64,000 nt of DNA from Ancistrus triradiatus (lineage: Eukaryota > Chordata > Actinopteri > Siluriformes > Loricariidae): assembly GCA_025084515.1 (NCBI GenBank), contig JAJAGP010000355.1:1-64000 (forward strand). Reading direction: 5' to 3'. Shown here piece after piece: positions 1 to 46,340 of the stretch. The notes beneath the pieces are model-generated. The model was not told where the DNA came from, did not search any database, and worked only from the letters and a program-made list of their open reading frames with translations. Position 1 is the stretch's first letter. Each line of letters starts with the position of its first letter. The position numbers and the translations under genes were made by a program.

Positions 1-120
1 CTCATTTTGTCTCTCATAGCTGAAGTGTACCTATGATGAAAATTACAGACCTCTCTCATCGTTCTAAGTAGGAGAACTTGCACAATCAGTGGCTGACTAA
101 ATACTTTTTTGCCTCACTGT
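1..120. mobile_element. Tc1-like family A, terminal inverted repeat cut by window edge
   Basis: Matches the outer end of the family A copies elsewhere in the window (for example 54780-54903): the AGTAGGAGAACTTGCACAAT core, then a variant of the TTTTTTGCCCCACTG terminus. The rest of the element lies before position 1. Confidence 0.85.
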
Positions 121-2035
121 AAGTGCTGGAGCCCCCAGAGCCATGACTATGACCAGGAAAAGTTTTAAAAATAATGCATTAATTAAATCATAACACTTAC
201 ATATTAATAAAATTACTATTAAAAATGTGTGTTATTTTTCAGCATTTATAACACAGGCAGTGGCATGTACATTAGACAGCCAATCCAAACATCTCTAAGA
301 TATGTGTTGCTAAATGCAAATTCTGATATACAGTACTGTAAAAAGCCTTAAGCCACCATTAGATTTGTTGTTTTAGCATTGGTATAATGACCACATATCA
401 TACGCTGTTCACAAAATTTCAAACTTGGAATAGTTACTCCTTAGGAATCATATAATTTCCACTAATCCTCATTCCAGTCTTTGTGAACTTTAGCATATCT
501 TAGGCTTTTCAACCTGTTCCCCTTCTGAAAAAGTGGTTTTCTTGCCTGCTACCCTTACAAAAAGACCATTCCTGATCTTCTTCGGACTGTAGGAGGGTCA
601 ACTTGGCATCCTGATGAACCTGCTATTGCTCAAGTGTAAGGGAAGGACACACTAAATACTTACCAATGTAGCCTTTTTTCCAGTTTTTAATACTGCATAC
701 AAATTTCCTGTATTTCCTGGTTGTGTATTCGAAAAAGAGAAAAAATAATTATATAAGGTCATTATACCATTGCTGAAACAATGGCATATCGAAGCTAATT
801 GTGGCTCAAGACTTGTCACAAAAAAAGCACAGTACTGTACATGTTCTCTAATGAAGCTGTGGGAACCTTTCACGTATTTTTCTACCCTGGTTCGATAAAG
901 TTTACCCAATTCTCTTACAGTAAGGCATACTGTTGTACTATATCATTAATTTCTTGGCCAAGTAATGTAGAGAGTCTGACTTATCTTTTGAGAAAGCTAC
1001 ACTGTTTTGATTGAACACAGAATTGAAATACAGAAGTGCAATAGATATATTGCAACCAAAGAAAAGAGGGTTTACTTGTGTATTTAACAAAAAACGGGGT
1101 TTGGTTGTGCTGACACAATTACAAGTTAAGTTTAAGCAAGTAGGATTTATTGCCAATAGGATTGCCATGGGTGCTGAAAATGGGTTTTGCAGTCATATGT
1201 ATCAATTATATTATTAATCAGCCCTTTTATGCACTAATAGTAATTCTTATAATACTGTAACTTATACATGATTTTTAAAATGATAATAGATTGGTATAAA
1301 TGTTTCATTATTTCAGAGACAATTAAATTTCCTAGTGATTTCAAACTTTGGAACGCTAGTGTATGTATGCAAAAAAGCCAAAAGAAAACTGCTTTTAGTC
1401 ATTTGAAAAATCATTAATTATTTAACAGTTGTCACCGAAAGCAAACAACAAACAAAGCAAAAAGGCAGACATCTTTCAATCAAACAGAAGAGTATAAGTC
1501 TAACCTGAAGTTATTTAGCAAGTATAACTTTTTGGCTTCTACTTTTTATTTCAAATAAACAAGGATTTTGCCGTGCAAAACTTGCAAATTTCTCTCTTAC
1601 CTCTCCAAGGACCTACATTGTCCACAAATACAAAGAACATATAATTTCTGATCAGGCAACAAACTTTATTTCCCATGTCATAAAAATGACTAAATTAAGT
1701 AAATCCTGCTAAGTGGACAGTGGAATTGATTTTACAATAGTAAGTTACATAACGATAATTCACTAGTAATGATCCTGCTACATAAGTGATAACATGGGCA
1801 AAGAATTCGAGAATGTCCAGTAATAGTTCTGCTTGTTAAGATGGTTAATACTTAAATTATTATGGGGAACATTCATTAAGATAAGTGCTCTTTTTTATTT
1901 TTTACAGAGAACGTGAAATACTATGGTCCCTTACAATTGTTTTCAGTTATATTATCTTACTTGGACGTGGTGGATGGTTGTTGCTTTATACTGATCATTC
2001 AGTTTCAAAGCTATATCTGTAACAGATCTTCTTAC
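121..2035. other. Intron sequence 3' of exon 28, nothing recognised
   Basis: AT-rich, with no coding exon, repeat family or RNA gene that I can support. I looked on the minus strand for the remaining NrCAM tail (SDAED, DSLVDYG, FIGQY) and did not find it. Confidence 0.6.
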
Positions 2036-36846
<34,811 letters not shown>

Positions 36847-36929
36847 GGCAGTGTTTCCTTCAAGCTTTGTTCCCCTGCTCCGTTCACTCAGAGTACACAC
36901 TCTGACATAAACAGTGCATGCGCAACTCA

Positions 36930-37348
36930 CTAGACAGCAAGAGAGAGAGACAGAGAGAGAGACAAACAATTATGCCAAAGCCTTAAAATTGTTCATTAGC
37001 AAAGGCTGAAAAAAAAACTGAGGGCCATATTCAGAGATGGTGACTTGAGTTAAAAAGATCCCTCAGTAGACATGTGACAAAAAGTACATCTATGTATGCT
37101 CCTTTTTTGACATATGTCTTTGAGGTTGTCAGGTTTGTCGTGAGGTGCATGCGCTCCTTTTAATTGTGACTAAGCTGTGCCAAAACAAGCCACTGAATTC
37201 AACCCTGAAAAAATACAGAGAAAGTTACAGATACAGACTGCATTTTGTAATGTTAACTTTACATTTTGCAAAGTTTGCTTTCACAGTACTATAAACAGCC
37301 AATTATAACTCTATATTTCTAACAATGGAACCAAAAGCTCACGGCTTA
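36930..37348. other. Region upstream of the signal-peptide exon, nothing certain
   Basis: Holds the CT-rich acceptor tract (36934-36962, minus strand) and otherwise nothing I can name. No promoter is claimed, because exon 1 here looks like an internal exon. Confidence 0.5.
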
Positions 37349-37672
37349 CAGTGGGGCTTGAAAGTTTGTGAACCCTTTAGAATTTTCTATATTTCTGCAT
37401 AAATATGACCTAAAACATCATCAGATTTTCACACAAGTCCTAAAAGTAGATAAAGAGAAGCCAGTTAAACAAATGAGACAAAAATATTATACTTGGTCAT
37501 TTATTTATTGAGGAAAATGATCCAATATTACATATTAGTAAGGGGCAAAAGTATGTGAACCCCTAGTATTAGCAGTTGCTTTGAAGGTGAAATTGGAGTC
37601 AGGTGTTTTCAATCAATGGGATGACAATCAGGTGTGAGTGGGCACCCTGTTTTATTTAAAGAACAGGGATCT
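37349..37672 (+). mobile_element. Tc1-like family B, left end only
   Basis: CAGTGGGGCTTGAAAGTTTG after TA, the full ~200-bp inverted repeat and GGTGAAATTGGAGTCAGGTG, then an abrupt break at about 37672 into LTR-like sequence. Confidence 0.8.
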
Positions 37673-37689
37673 ATTATAAGGCATTATAA

Positions 37690-38130
37690 TGACACAGTTT
37701 GTGGTCTGACGACCGGCGTTGCACTCTTGGCTTTAGCTACGTTTCGTTAACATCCTATGCCCACTGTTTCTCTCTCCCCCAGTTAGGGACACCGGTAGAC
37801 TGGGCCTGCAAAGAGGGTCAGCCACGTACAGCTTAGAGGCTCGAGGTAACCGAGTAGTTTCTTCTCGGACGGGGTTCCAGATCGGCGGTCAATTACATTG
37901 TTGACTTTCAGATTCCGGCCATGGAGAGTAGCTAGCCCACCCTCATTAACGCATATCCTGCCCTGTGTCTGCCCTTAAGCTTATCAATCCTTCTGTGTGT
38001 GCTTTCCACAGCGGCCATGTGGTGCGGTGTTAACGCCACATTCTAGGTTCAAACCTAAGCTGCCAGCCTGTGAGTGTGTTCAGGCGCAGCCTTACTATTT
38101 ATAGTGACCGATACCAGCACTACTGCATAA
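37690..38130. mobile_element. LTR-like remnant related to the 42.3-43.3 kb block
   Basis: GC-richer segment with CGTTGCACTCTTGGCTTTAG, CTGGGCCTGCAAAGAGGGTC and GAGGCTCGAGGTAACCGAG, resembling the second half of the block at 42347-43342. It has a tRNA-like stretch near 38011-38070 (TGGTGCGGTGTTAAC, then AGGTTCAAACCT). Ends not defined. Confidence 0.45.
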
Positions 38131-38327
38131 CAATGTGATCAGGACAGGTGATAAGTTTAATATGCAGATTGCCATACCATTAATGACAATGGCCAGGTGT
38201 GCCATTCACACAGGATTGGGGAATAGCTGCAATTGCAGCTTTGTAAGATGATGAGAGGTGTACTCTGAGGGCCCCTCCTAAATTTGAACCTAGTACATAC
38301 TGGACAACTAATCAATCACCAGCCTCT

Positions 38328-38540
38328 GTGAAGACAATGAAACTAGCACTCCTCATCACACAACAGTTTAAATCAAATCTTCTCATGACAGCTAGTTGTG
38401 CACTGGGTGTCCATCCACCTAGAACTTCAGAGTCAGATTTAGACTATAATTATGATCCTGTGTTCACCTTAGCCAAGATTCAACCATCCCGAAAGGGCAA
38501 GAGGAAAAGAGCAAATACTTCAACGCAAACTGTGTCTGAC
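38328..38540 (+). other. Unassigned open frame of 71 codons
   Basis: Starts MKTMKLALLITQQFK and ends with a basic, Ser/Thr-rich stretch (PSRKGKRKRANTSTQTVSD) before a stop. I do not recognise it. It could be chance or a fragment of a retroelement or gene; there is no supporting neighbour or splice context. Confidence 0.15.
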
Positions 38541-38802
38541 TGAGCTTTTTACTCTCCACATCTCAAGTCAACAATGCCAACACTACTGAAATATGATAAT
38601 GATAATACCTATAGTGTGATCTTCACTAGAACCTTTGCATACTGTGTACAATCTCTGGACCAGCAGACTTAATTTAACACAAGCATCAGGATAACTGTTG
38701 AACCTTTGGCTTTATCTTCAGACAGGCTGAACCGGCAAACATCACAGACATCATCACTCTTGACCAGCAAAAATCATTAATTAAGAAACTGAGGACCATA
38801 TA

Positions 38803-40331
38803 CAGTGCCTTGCAAAAGTATTCGGCCCCCTTGAACTTTTCAAACTTTTGCCACTTTTCAGGCTTCAAACATAAAGATATAAAATTGTATTTTTTTGTGT
38901 AGAATCAACAACAAGTGGGACACAATTGTGAAGTGGAACGAAATTTATTGGATATTTTAAACTTTTTTTAGAAATAAAAAACTGAAAAGTGGGGCGTGCA
39001 AAATAATTCGGCCCCTTTACTTTCAGTGCAGCAAACTCACTCCAGAAGTTCAGTGAGGATCTCTGAATGATCCAGTGTTGACCTAAATGACTGATGATGA
39101 TAAATAGAATCACCTGTGTGTAATCAGGTCTCTGTATAAATGCACATGTTCTGTGATAGTCTCAGAGTTCTGTTTAAAGCGCAGAGAGCATCATGAAGAC
39201 CAAGGAACACACCAGGCAGGTCCGAGATACTGTTGTGGAGAAGTTTAAAGCCGGATTTGGATACAAAAAGATTTCCCAAGCTTTAAACATCTCAAGGAGC
39301 ACTGTGCAAGCGATCATATTGAAATGGAAGGAGTATCAGACCACTGCAAAATCTACCAATACCCGGCCGTCCCTCTAAACTTTTCAGCTCAACAAAGGAG
39401 AAGACCCTGGGAAAAAAAAAATCAATATGCAGCCAAGAGGCCCATTATCACTCTTGATGAACGGCAGAGATTCAACAGCTGAAGGTGGGAGACTCCTGTC
39501 CCCATAGGACAACAATCAGTCGTACAACTGCACAAATCTGGCCTTTATGGACAAGTTTCAGGAATAAAGCCATTTCTCAAAGATATCCATAAAAAGTTTG
39601 CCACAAGCCACCTGGGAGACACACCAAACAATCCCCACTGTCAAACATGGTGGTGGCAGCATCATGGTTTGGGCCTGCTTTTCTTCAGCAGGGACAGGGA
39701 AAATGGTTACAATTGATGGGAAGATGGATGGAGCCAAATACAGGAACATTCTGGAAGAAAACCTGCTGGAGTCTGCAAAAGACCTGAGACTGGGACGGAG
39801 ATTTATCTTCCAACAAGACAATGATCCAAAACATAAAGCAAAATCTACAATGGAGTGGTTCACATATAAACATATCCAGGTGTTAGAATGGCCAAGTCAA
39901 AGTCCAGACCTGAATGCAATCGAGAATCTGTGGAAAGAACTGAAAACTGCTGTTCACAAACGCTCTCCATCCAACCTCACTGAGCTCCAGCTCTTTTGCA
40001 AGGAAGAATGGGCAAAAATTTCATTCTCTCGATGTGCAAAACTGATAGAAACATACCCCAAGTGACTTGCAGCTGTAATTGCAGTAAAAAGGTTTCGCTG
40101 CAAAGTATTAACGCAAGGGGGCCGAATAATTTTGCACGCCCCACTTTTCAGTTTCTTATTTCGAAAAAAAAGTTAAAAATATTCAATAAATTACGTTCCA
40201 CTTCACGATTGTGTCCCACTTGTTGTTGATTCTTCACAAAAAATTACAATATCATATCTTTATGTTTAAAGCCTGAAAAGTGGCAAAAGGTTGAAAAGTT
40301 CAAGGGGGCCGAATACTTTTGCAAGGCACTG
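38803..40331 (+). mobile_element. Tc1-like family D, full length with both ends, inactive
   Basis: Perfect-looking ends CAGTGCCTTGCAAAAGTATT and ATACTTTTGCAAGGCACTG with TA on both sides; inverted repeats of about 200 bp. Transposase N-terminus at 39193 (MKTKEHTRQVRDTVVEKFKA, HTH YKKISQALNISRSTVQAI), broken near 39375. The catalytic part at 39598-40062 has GGGSIMVWACFSSAGTG, FQQDNDPKHKAKS (second Asp), SPDLNAIENLWKELK (Glu of DD34E) and ISFSRCAKLIETY. Confidence 0.93.
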
Positions 40332-40412
40332 TATTACTATGTACGGTTACATATTTTTAGCCAATAGCAGTTTCTCTGTGTATGGGTGATATTTCTTTGT
40401 GATAACAGTAGA

Positions 40413-41050
40413 ATAACCATTAGGAACCTCGCAGTTTCATGGCCCGACACTAGAGGGCAGCGGCGGCATGGTAAACGTGCTAGAATAGGGATGGCAATCC
40501 CTAGCACGCATGCGCCCACTAGAATTGGTGCTGATTGCACCTGACTAGAGACACCTGCTCATTCAGGTACTTAAAGCCGTTTGAGAGCAGTGTCTCTCGT
40601 TGCACCCTTGACTGACATTAACTTTGCCTAAGCATCACCATTGGTATTGTGTAGTGCTCTGGCGTGAGGTATTTAGGGAAGTTCGTAACATTTCTTCCCT
40701 TGTATAGGGAGGAATGGTAGCGCCTCTGTCGTGAGGTAATATGGTTTGTTAGGGTCAGATTCTGGTACGACTGGCTATTTACTTTTGTTGCTTTGAGCAT
40801 TTTATTGCTGAGTGACCTCAGCTCTGCTCGCCACAGCAACGCGAGCTTCCGATCTGATATGCTAAGCATTCACTGATTATATCTACTCAGTATTTGTGAG
40901 TTTGCACTAGTGATCGGGTATTACTTTTGTTTCCCGTTCGCTGCCTTGCAAGCGCTGTTTCAGGATGCAATTGCACAACCCTCAACTTTAGATTCGTGAA
41001 CCGTTCACAAAACCGACTCAGCATTCTAGAGACGGCACGTTTGAATTTAG
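40413..41050. mobile_element. LTR-like remnant
   Basis: TTAGGAACCTCGCAGTTTCA and CACTAGAGGGCAGCGGCGGC align with the start of the block at 42347 (TTAGGAACTG, GGAGGGCAGCGGTGG). Both then share ACACCTGCT and a short TATA-like TATTTAAGG or TACTTAAAG. The right edge is uncertain. Confidence 0.5.
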
Positions 41051-41354
41051 CTTTCTTTTTTTTTAGCTGTTACTTATTTAACCACAATAATAATTTAGAT
41101 GAACACATTTAACATCTAGTTAAATGTCCTTGCCCCAGACATGCATACTGGGGTTATGGACCTACATGTACTATATTTAAATATCATACGATGTTCCATT
41201 ACAAAACATACTATACAAATATGAATGACTCTGAGAGCTTGTTTCAGTCAGGTAAAAAAAGATCTACATGTATCAATAAAAGCAAAGACAACAAGACCAG
41301 TATTTGTAAAGTCTGACGGGCTCATTCAGCAATTTTAACTATTGGAAGTTTCAT

Positions 41355-41790
41355 ATATTGACCAACCATAACATTAAAACACTGACAGTTTTGAATGTTA
41401 CATGCTCTGGGCAATTTTCTTCTGGGAAACCTTGGACAAAGGCATTCATGCAGATGGTACTTTGACATGCACCACCTATCCAAATATTGAGTGACCAAGC
41501 ACACCCCTTCATGGCAACAGCATTCCCTTATGGCAGCAGCCTCTTTAAACATGATGTTGTGACATGACACACTGCATAAATTGTTCAGGAATGCTTTGGG
41601 GAACATGACAAATAGTTTAAGGTATTGACTTGACCACCAAATTCCCCAGATCTCAATCTGTGGGATGTCCAAGACAAACAAGTTCGATCCATGGAGCCCC
41701 CACCTCACAACATAAAGGATCTGGCTGCTAACGTCTTGTTGCCAGATACCACAGGACACCTTCAGAGGCCCATGTGAGTGCATTCAGTTG
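41355..41790 (+). mobile_element. Tc1-like family F, decayed fragment
   Basis: Starts TTGACCAACCATAACATTAA, then TTCTTCTGGGAAACCTTGGA, CCCCTTCATGGCAACAGCAT, CCAAATTCCCCAGATCTCAA and GCTAACGTCTTGTTGCCAGA. This order matches the second half of a fish Tc1-like transposase gene. Many stops. Confidence 0.65.
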
Positions 41791-42209
41791 GAAAATACAA
41801 TGCTGCTGTGATGGCAACACACTGTCCACTGGCAGACATACGGATCAGCATACACAGAGCCGAGGCCCCAAGTGATACAAGCTGCTCTCTGCGTCTTCAG
41901 TGGTAGAAACAGATTACCACAGCAGCATTTGCTTCATAAAGCACTGCAAGGGTGCAAGTACAAGCAAAGGTGCTGAATTGCAAATCACCCCACAGGTAGC
42001 AGAGTACACCAATCAAGATGGTAAGTCACTGACTGCAGTAAATACACACTCTTGTGCTAAATCCCGGGCATAAATAGTACAACACAATTAAAACATACAC
42101 TGTGATCTTTTATCAAATAATAAAAAGACATATTCACATAAAACAGAACACAGATGCAGAAGAACACAAAAATAATCAGACCATGGACGCTGTTGGCGTC
42201 ACAAGTGTC

Positions 42210-42331
42210 TTCTAAATGTGAACGGAACAAAACCGGTTCTGAGACTGTTTGACCAATCACCGGTCACAGCTGATCCCCCTGAAAACCGGCCCATTCTGGT
42301 CTCTGGCCGATTGGTCGGTGCATCTCTAGTA
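42210..42331. mobile_element. hAT-like transposon end
   Basis: Read on the minus strand it begins TAGAGATGCACCGACCAATC, resembling the GATGCACCGA-type termini of fish hAT elements, and continues with the CCGGTTTTC and ACCGG words. Only one end is recognised. Confidence 0.4.
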
Positions 42332-42346
42332 AAAACTATTTCATAC

Positions 42347-43342
42347 TGTTAGGAACTGCACAGTTCCGCGGCCCTACGCTGGAGGGCAGCGGTGGTGTGG
42401 TGGATGCGCCGAGATCATCTCCAGCATGCGAGCAACAACCCTTATTGGTGCCAATTACATCACTGCTCACACCTGCTGGCTCAAGTATTTAAGGCAGCAC
42501 TGAGTAGCGTTGGTTGTCGCAACCTCGCTTTATACAGACGTAATACGTCTTTTGTGTGCTGTTGCATCTGGTATTCGGGTCTTTGTCAGGGAAAGAGGTA
42601 GACCAAGCTTCAAAGAAGCTGGGCCAAGGTACGGTTTGGAGACCGGAGGTAACATCAGGGTTTAGCGAGTTAGTGTAGGGTCAGATCCTGCCATCTGCTC
42701 CCCTCGCTCCTTTCGCAGTCCCCCTCAGCAGCTTCGGCTCACTCACTGCGGTGCCTCAAGTCCCCCGTTTTTCCGTCACCACACCTGGCTCTCTTTTGGG
42801 TTCATTACCCCCTCAGGCAAGCGAGGAATTGAGTTTTTTTTCGCTCACGCTTACGCGCTGCGCATTTCACCGAAAACCCCCCGAAGCTTCTCCCTGAGCG
42901 GCACGCCTCTACTCGTGTTCCCCGCACTTCGTAAGCCTTCAGCTAGTGCTGAACATCCCCTCGCTTTCATTTCGCCTCTCGCTTGCCACAGTGCATTTAA
43001 GTGCCGTCAGTGGCTTTTGTTTTGTACGTCCCAGCGCGTCACTTGCTTCTGCCCATATTATCCCTTTTTTCCCCCCAACTTCACCCTATGGCGTATTGGT
43101 AAAGCATTCAACCCCGACACCAGCAATCAGGGTTCGAGTCCCAGCTGCCACCCACCTGGCGCAGCTTTATTATTTCCCCTTTTGTGTGTGTGTGAGTGCG
43201 CATCTCCCCACACACACTTTCATTTATCCTTTTTATTTTATTTATTTATATTACATTTTGGTTGATGCCTTCCATCAGGAGCTCACTGCACTTGGGTCCT
43301 AAAACCCCACATTTCATATGGTTTACTAGGCAAACCGTAACA
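42347..43342 (+). mobile_element. Probable solo LTR, ~996 bp
   Basis: Starts TGTTAGGAACTGCACAG and ends AAACCGTAACA (TG...CA), flanked by CATAC (42342-42346) and CACAC (43343-43347), a 5-bp duplication with one mismatch. A TATA-like TATTTAAGG at about 42486 and a GC-rich region follow, as in an LTR U3/R. No gag or pol coding was found on either side. Confidence 0.55.
43085..43155 (+). repeat. tRNA-like sequence with a good B box inside the LTR-like block
   Basis: TGGCGTATTGGTAAAGC (A-box-like), then GGTTCGAGTCCC (matches the B-box consensus), then AGCTGCC. The stems close poorly, so it is probably a tRNA-derived remnant rather than a working tRNA gene. Confidence 0.4.
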
Positions 43343-44606
43343 CACACTTTCATATTATTATCAATTTCACGTTCATGTAAAAGTGAAATTTAAATTAAAT
43401 TAGAATAATGTAGCTAAGTACGAAAGGCATAATAAGGATGCCTCATTTTTGCATGTATTTCACAGGGGATATAGTATCTAATAAAAATAGTACGGTACAG
43501 TGTGATTCAACTGATAGTTGATAAGTAATGAAACTAAAAGGATAAAATGAATACAAATTGACATAAACAGCAATGGTTATTTTAATTCCAAGTGCTAACA
43601 TGAATAATGACATGCAGTGATGCAAAAGACAGCACACACACAGAAACCTATACATGCAGAAAGGATTAGGTCCATGCTGAGCAGGAAATGCCAGTCAGTG
43701 CCCATATCCCATATGGATACTCATCTATTCATTTGCACTTGAGTAATTGGTAAAATCCCTGAAGTATATCCCTCAAGTATGATGGTGAAGGGTGGGGTTG
43801 TTTGTCCAGTGATGCCATTTAGCTCTTTTTCAAGCATACACAAACATACATGTATGCACCGTTTAACGTCCACGTTACGTTCTGTGAAACAGGTTGTTGA
43901 CTAAAATAGACAGACATTAGCATGGTCACACAGTCTTTTAGGCTACTGTAATGTAAATACAAAGGGAATTTTCACAAGAACACTGTGTACAACCGATACG
44001 TAAATGCATAAGTGTATATGTAAATATCTAATATGTAATACCTAAATTCACAATAATTATAGAAAAATATAGTAATGTAAGTTACGACTCTTTCCAGGTG
44101 TAAGCCTTAACGTTTAAGAGAATAGTATGATAGACCTGATACTTTTGTTTGATGCCAAAATTGCATTGATAGACAGTATTACGAACAACACGGAATATCA
44201 GCCAGATGGAAGAGAGACTCAATGTGTGAATGTGATCCAGCTTATATTGTTAAAAAGGGGGGCAAACAAAGAAGTACTACTTACAATAGGACAGGCACAT
44301 ACACTTATGAATGGCATTTACAGCTTGTTACAAATACGCAGCAGAAAGACATACACACAAACATGAGTAACTAAACACATCAACTGAGTTAAAACAGTCT
44401 CTAGTCCAAACGTGAGCTAACAAGCAAGTGAGCACACAACTGGTATGATACTGAGCTTTTGAGTGAATGACTGATTGCCTCTCTTAAACGCTAAGTCCCT
44501 CCTCTGCTCATGGATCCACAGTGTTCACTGCCAGTTGACCAGGTGATCAGCCATTTATTGCCGCCAACGTCTGGAGTGAAAAGACATATGTGCATACCTG
44601 TACACA
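43343..44606. other. Repeat-poor stretch, nothing recognised
   Basis: About 1.26 kb of AT-rich DNA upstream of the nrcam coding exons. No gene or repeat family recognised. Confidence 0.5.
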
Positions 44607-44822
44607 GGGGTGTCTGAAACTTTGTGAACCCTTTAGAATTTTCTATATTTTTGCATGAATATATCCCAAAACATCAGATTTTCCACTTATGAAGTCGTAA
44701 AAGTATATACAGTATCAAGAACCCAATTAAACAATGAGATATAAATTTTACACCGGGTCATTTATTTATTGAGGAAAATGACCCAATATTACATATTTAT
44801 TTCTGGCAAAAAAAATATCTAA
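44607..44822 (+). mobile_element. Tc1-like family B, left inverted repeat only
   Basis: GGGGTGTCTGAAACTTTGTG, AACCCTTTAGAATTTTCTAT and GGTCATTTATTTATTGAGGA follow the family B repeat with several indels, then stop where LINE sequence begins. Confidence 0.7.
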
Positions 44823-44827
44823 AAATT

Positions 44828-45650
44828 ACCAGTTAAATTCCGCACTGATTACAAAATACTTCTTATAACTTATAAAGCTCTACATGGCCTGGCCCCACAT
44901 TATCTGAGTGAACTCTTAGAGTTTTACAATCCAACTCGTCTACTTCGTTCGCAGGGTGCAGGACTTCTTTTAGTTTGCCCCACCTAGAATTACAAAAGTC
45001 ACAGCAGGGGGAAGGTCGTTCTCATACGTGGCGCCCCCCACTATGGGAAATAAACTTCCCACTTTTTCGTTCATATTCAGACACTCTCCAAAGTTTTTAG
45101 AAGTCTAGGCCTAGACATCTTATTATGCCCAGGCGTTTTTGACTAGATTTAGACCAGGGATGCATGGCTTGGGTCCCTGGGCCGGAGTCTGAGTCATGTC
45201 TGGCCTGCCTGCCTTGTCCCGTTAGCCGGGAGTGTCGGGTCTGGCTAACTAGGCTTCGGTCTCCTCGTGATCTTGACTCGTGCATCCTGCTTAGGAAATA
45301 AGGCAGAGCTGGGGGTTCATAGTCACAGAGTCTTTTGTGATCAGAAGGACTTTTGGCTCTGCTTCTGCCTCCCGTGGGTTGCCAATGTCTCATGGTGATC
45401 CCTCTTGGCTGTGTTACCTCCCATTCCCTCTTTCTAGCTTTCTAGCTATGCTGCTATAGCTAATGCTGGCCGGGGTTCATGCTAACGCTTGTCATCAGTG
45501 ATTTTAATAAGACTGTGCTCTATCAATAACTAATTACATTTTCTGTTTTCGCTCCGAGCTGTGTTTCCCGGCCAGTTCCCGCCCCCACACATGATTGTTC
45601 ATCTGCTGCAGCTCCACTCAAGCTGCTCCCGCGAAGCTTCCTGCTTAGAC
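44828..45650 (+). mobile_element. L2-type LINE 3' fragment with dense small indels
   Basis: Parallels 14726-15640 of the first LINE (AAAGCTCTACATGGCCTGGC, TCGTTCGCAGGGTGCAGGAC, GGGAGTGTCG). It has frequent one-base gaps, often in homopolymers. The L2 tail is not present. Confidence 0.8.
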
Positions 45651-46102
45651 TCAAGATCCTAGAGTGACTCTGTGTTCGGACTACTTAATGCCATGCCTAA
45701 CGATCTCCCCATTTTCTACCGTGCCAACAGCTGACCTCCAGTGTTGGACGTCGCGGACGCGTGAACAGATGTCCTGTTTTTTTGGTTTTAATTAAACTGT
45801 TTTCACAATGTTTTTAAAAAACAAATCAGCATTGACAAAATTGTTTTAACATACCATGGTCTTTTGCAAGACATACTAAATAATGAGAATTAAAACATAT
45901 TATTCTATTTTTTTTTTGCCATTGACTGTGACCAGGATTTTACTTCGGTCTCCCAGAATTGTTGGGTTGCCAGGTGAAAGTGGTCCACAGACCCCACTTC
46001 ATCGCAAGGTTGCCTTAGTAACGCCCTTGACCTAAGGTTGCAAGCTAAGGTTTTTTAAAGCACCTATCTCTTACCTCTTGCCACTGCGCTAAACATATAT
46101 GC

Positions 46103-46300
46103 GGGACTGTGGTTAGTTTTAGAGCGGTTAAGGTACGGGACTATGAACCAAAAGGTCAGGGTTCAAATCCACCTCTGCCTATCCTGCCACTGTTTGGGGT
46201 CTTGAGCAGGCCCTTAAAGCCAACAATTGCTTGGATTGTAAGACTGTACCAATTGTAATCGCTCTGGGTACGAGCACCTGCTAATGCTGTAAGGTAAATA
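46103..46300 (+). mobile_element. tRNA-derived SINE with many small indels
   Basis: GGGACTGTGGTTAGTTTTAG, AGGGTTCAAATCCACC, ATCGCTCTGGGTACGAGCAC. Same family as the others, but with missing or added single bases along its length. Confidence 0.75.
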
Positions 46301-46340
46301 TATAAGTATGTAATAACTGTACTGGACACTTGTAAGTATA

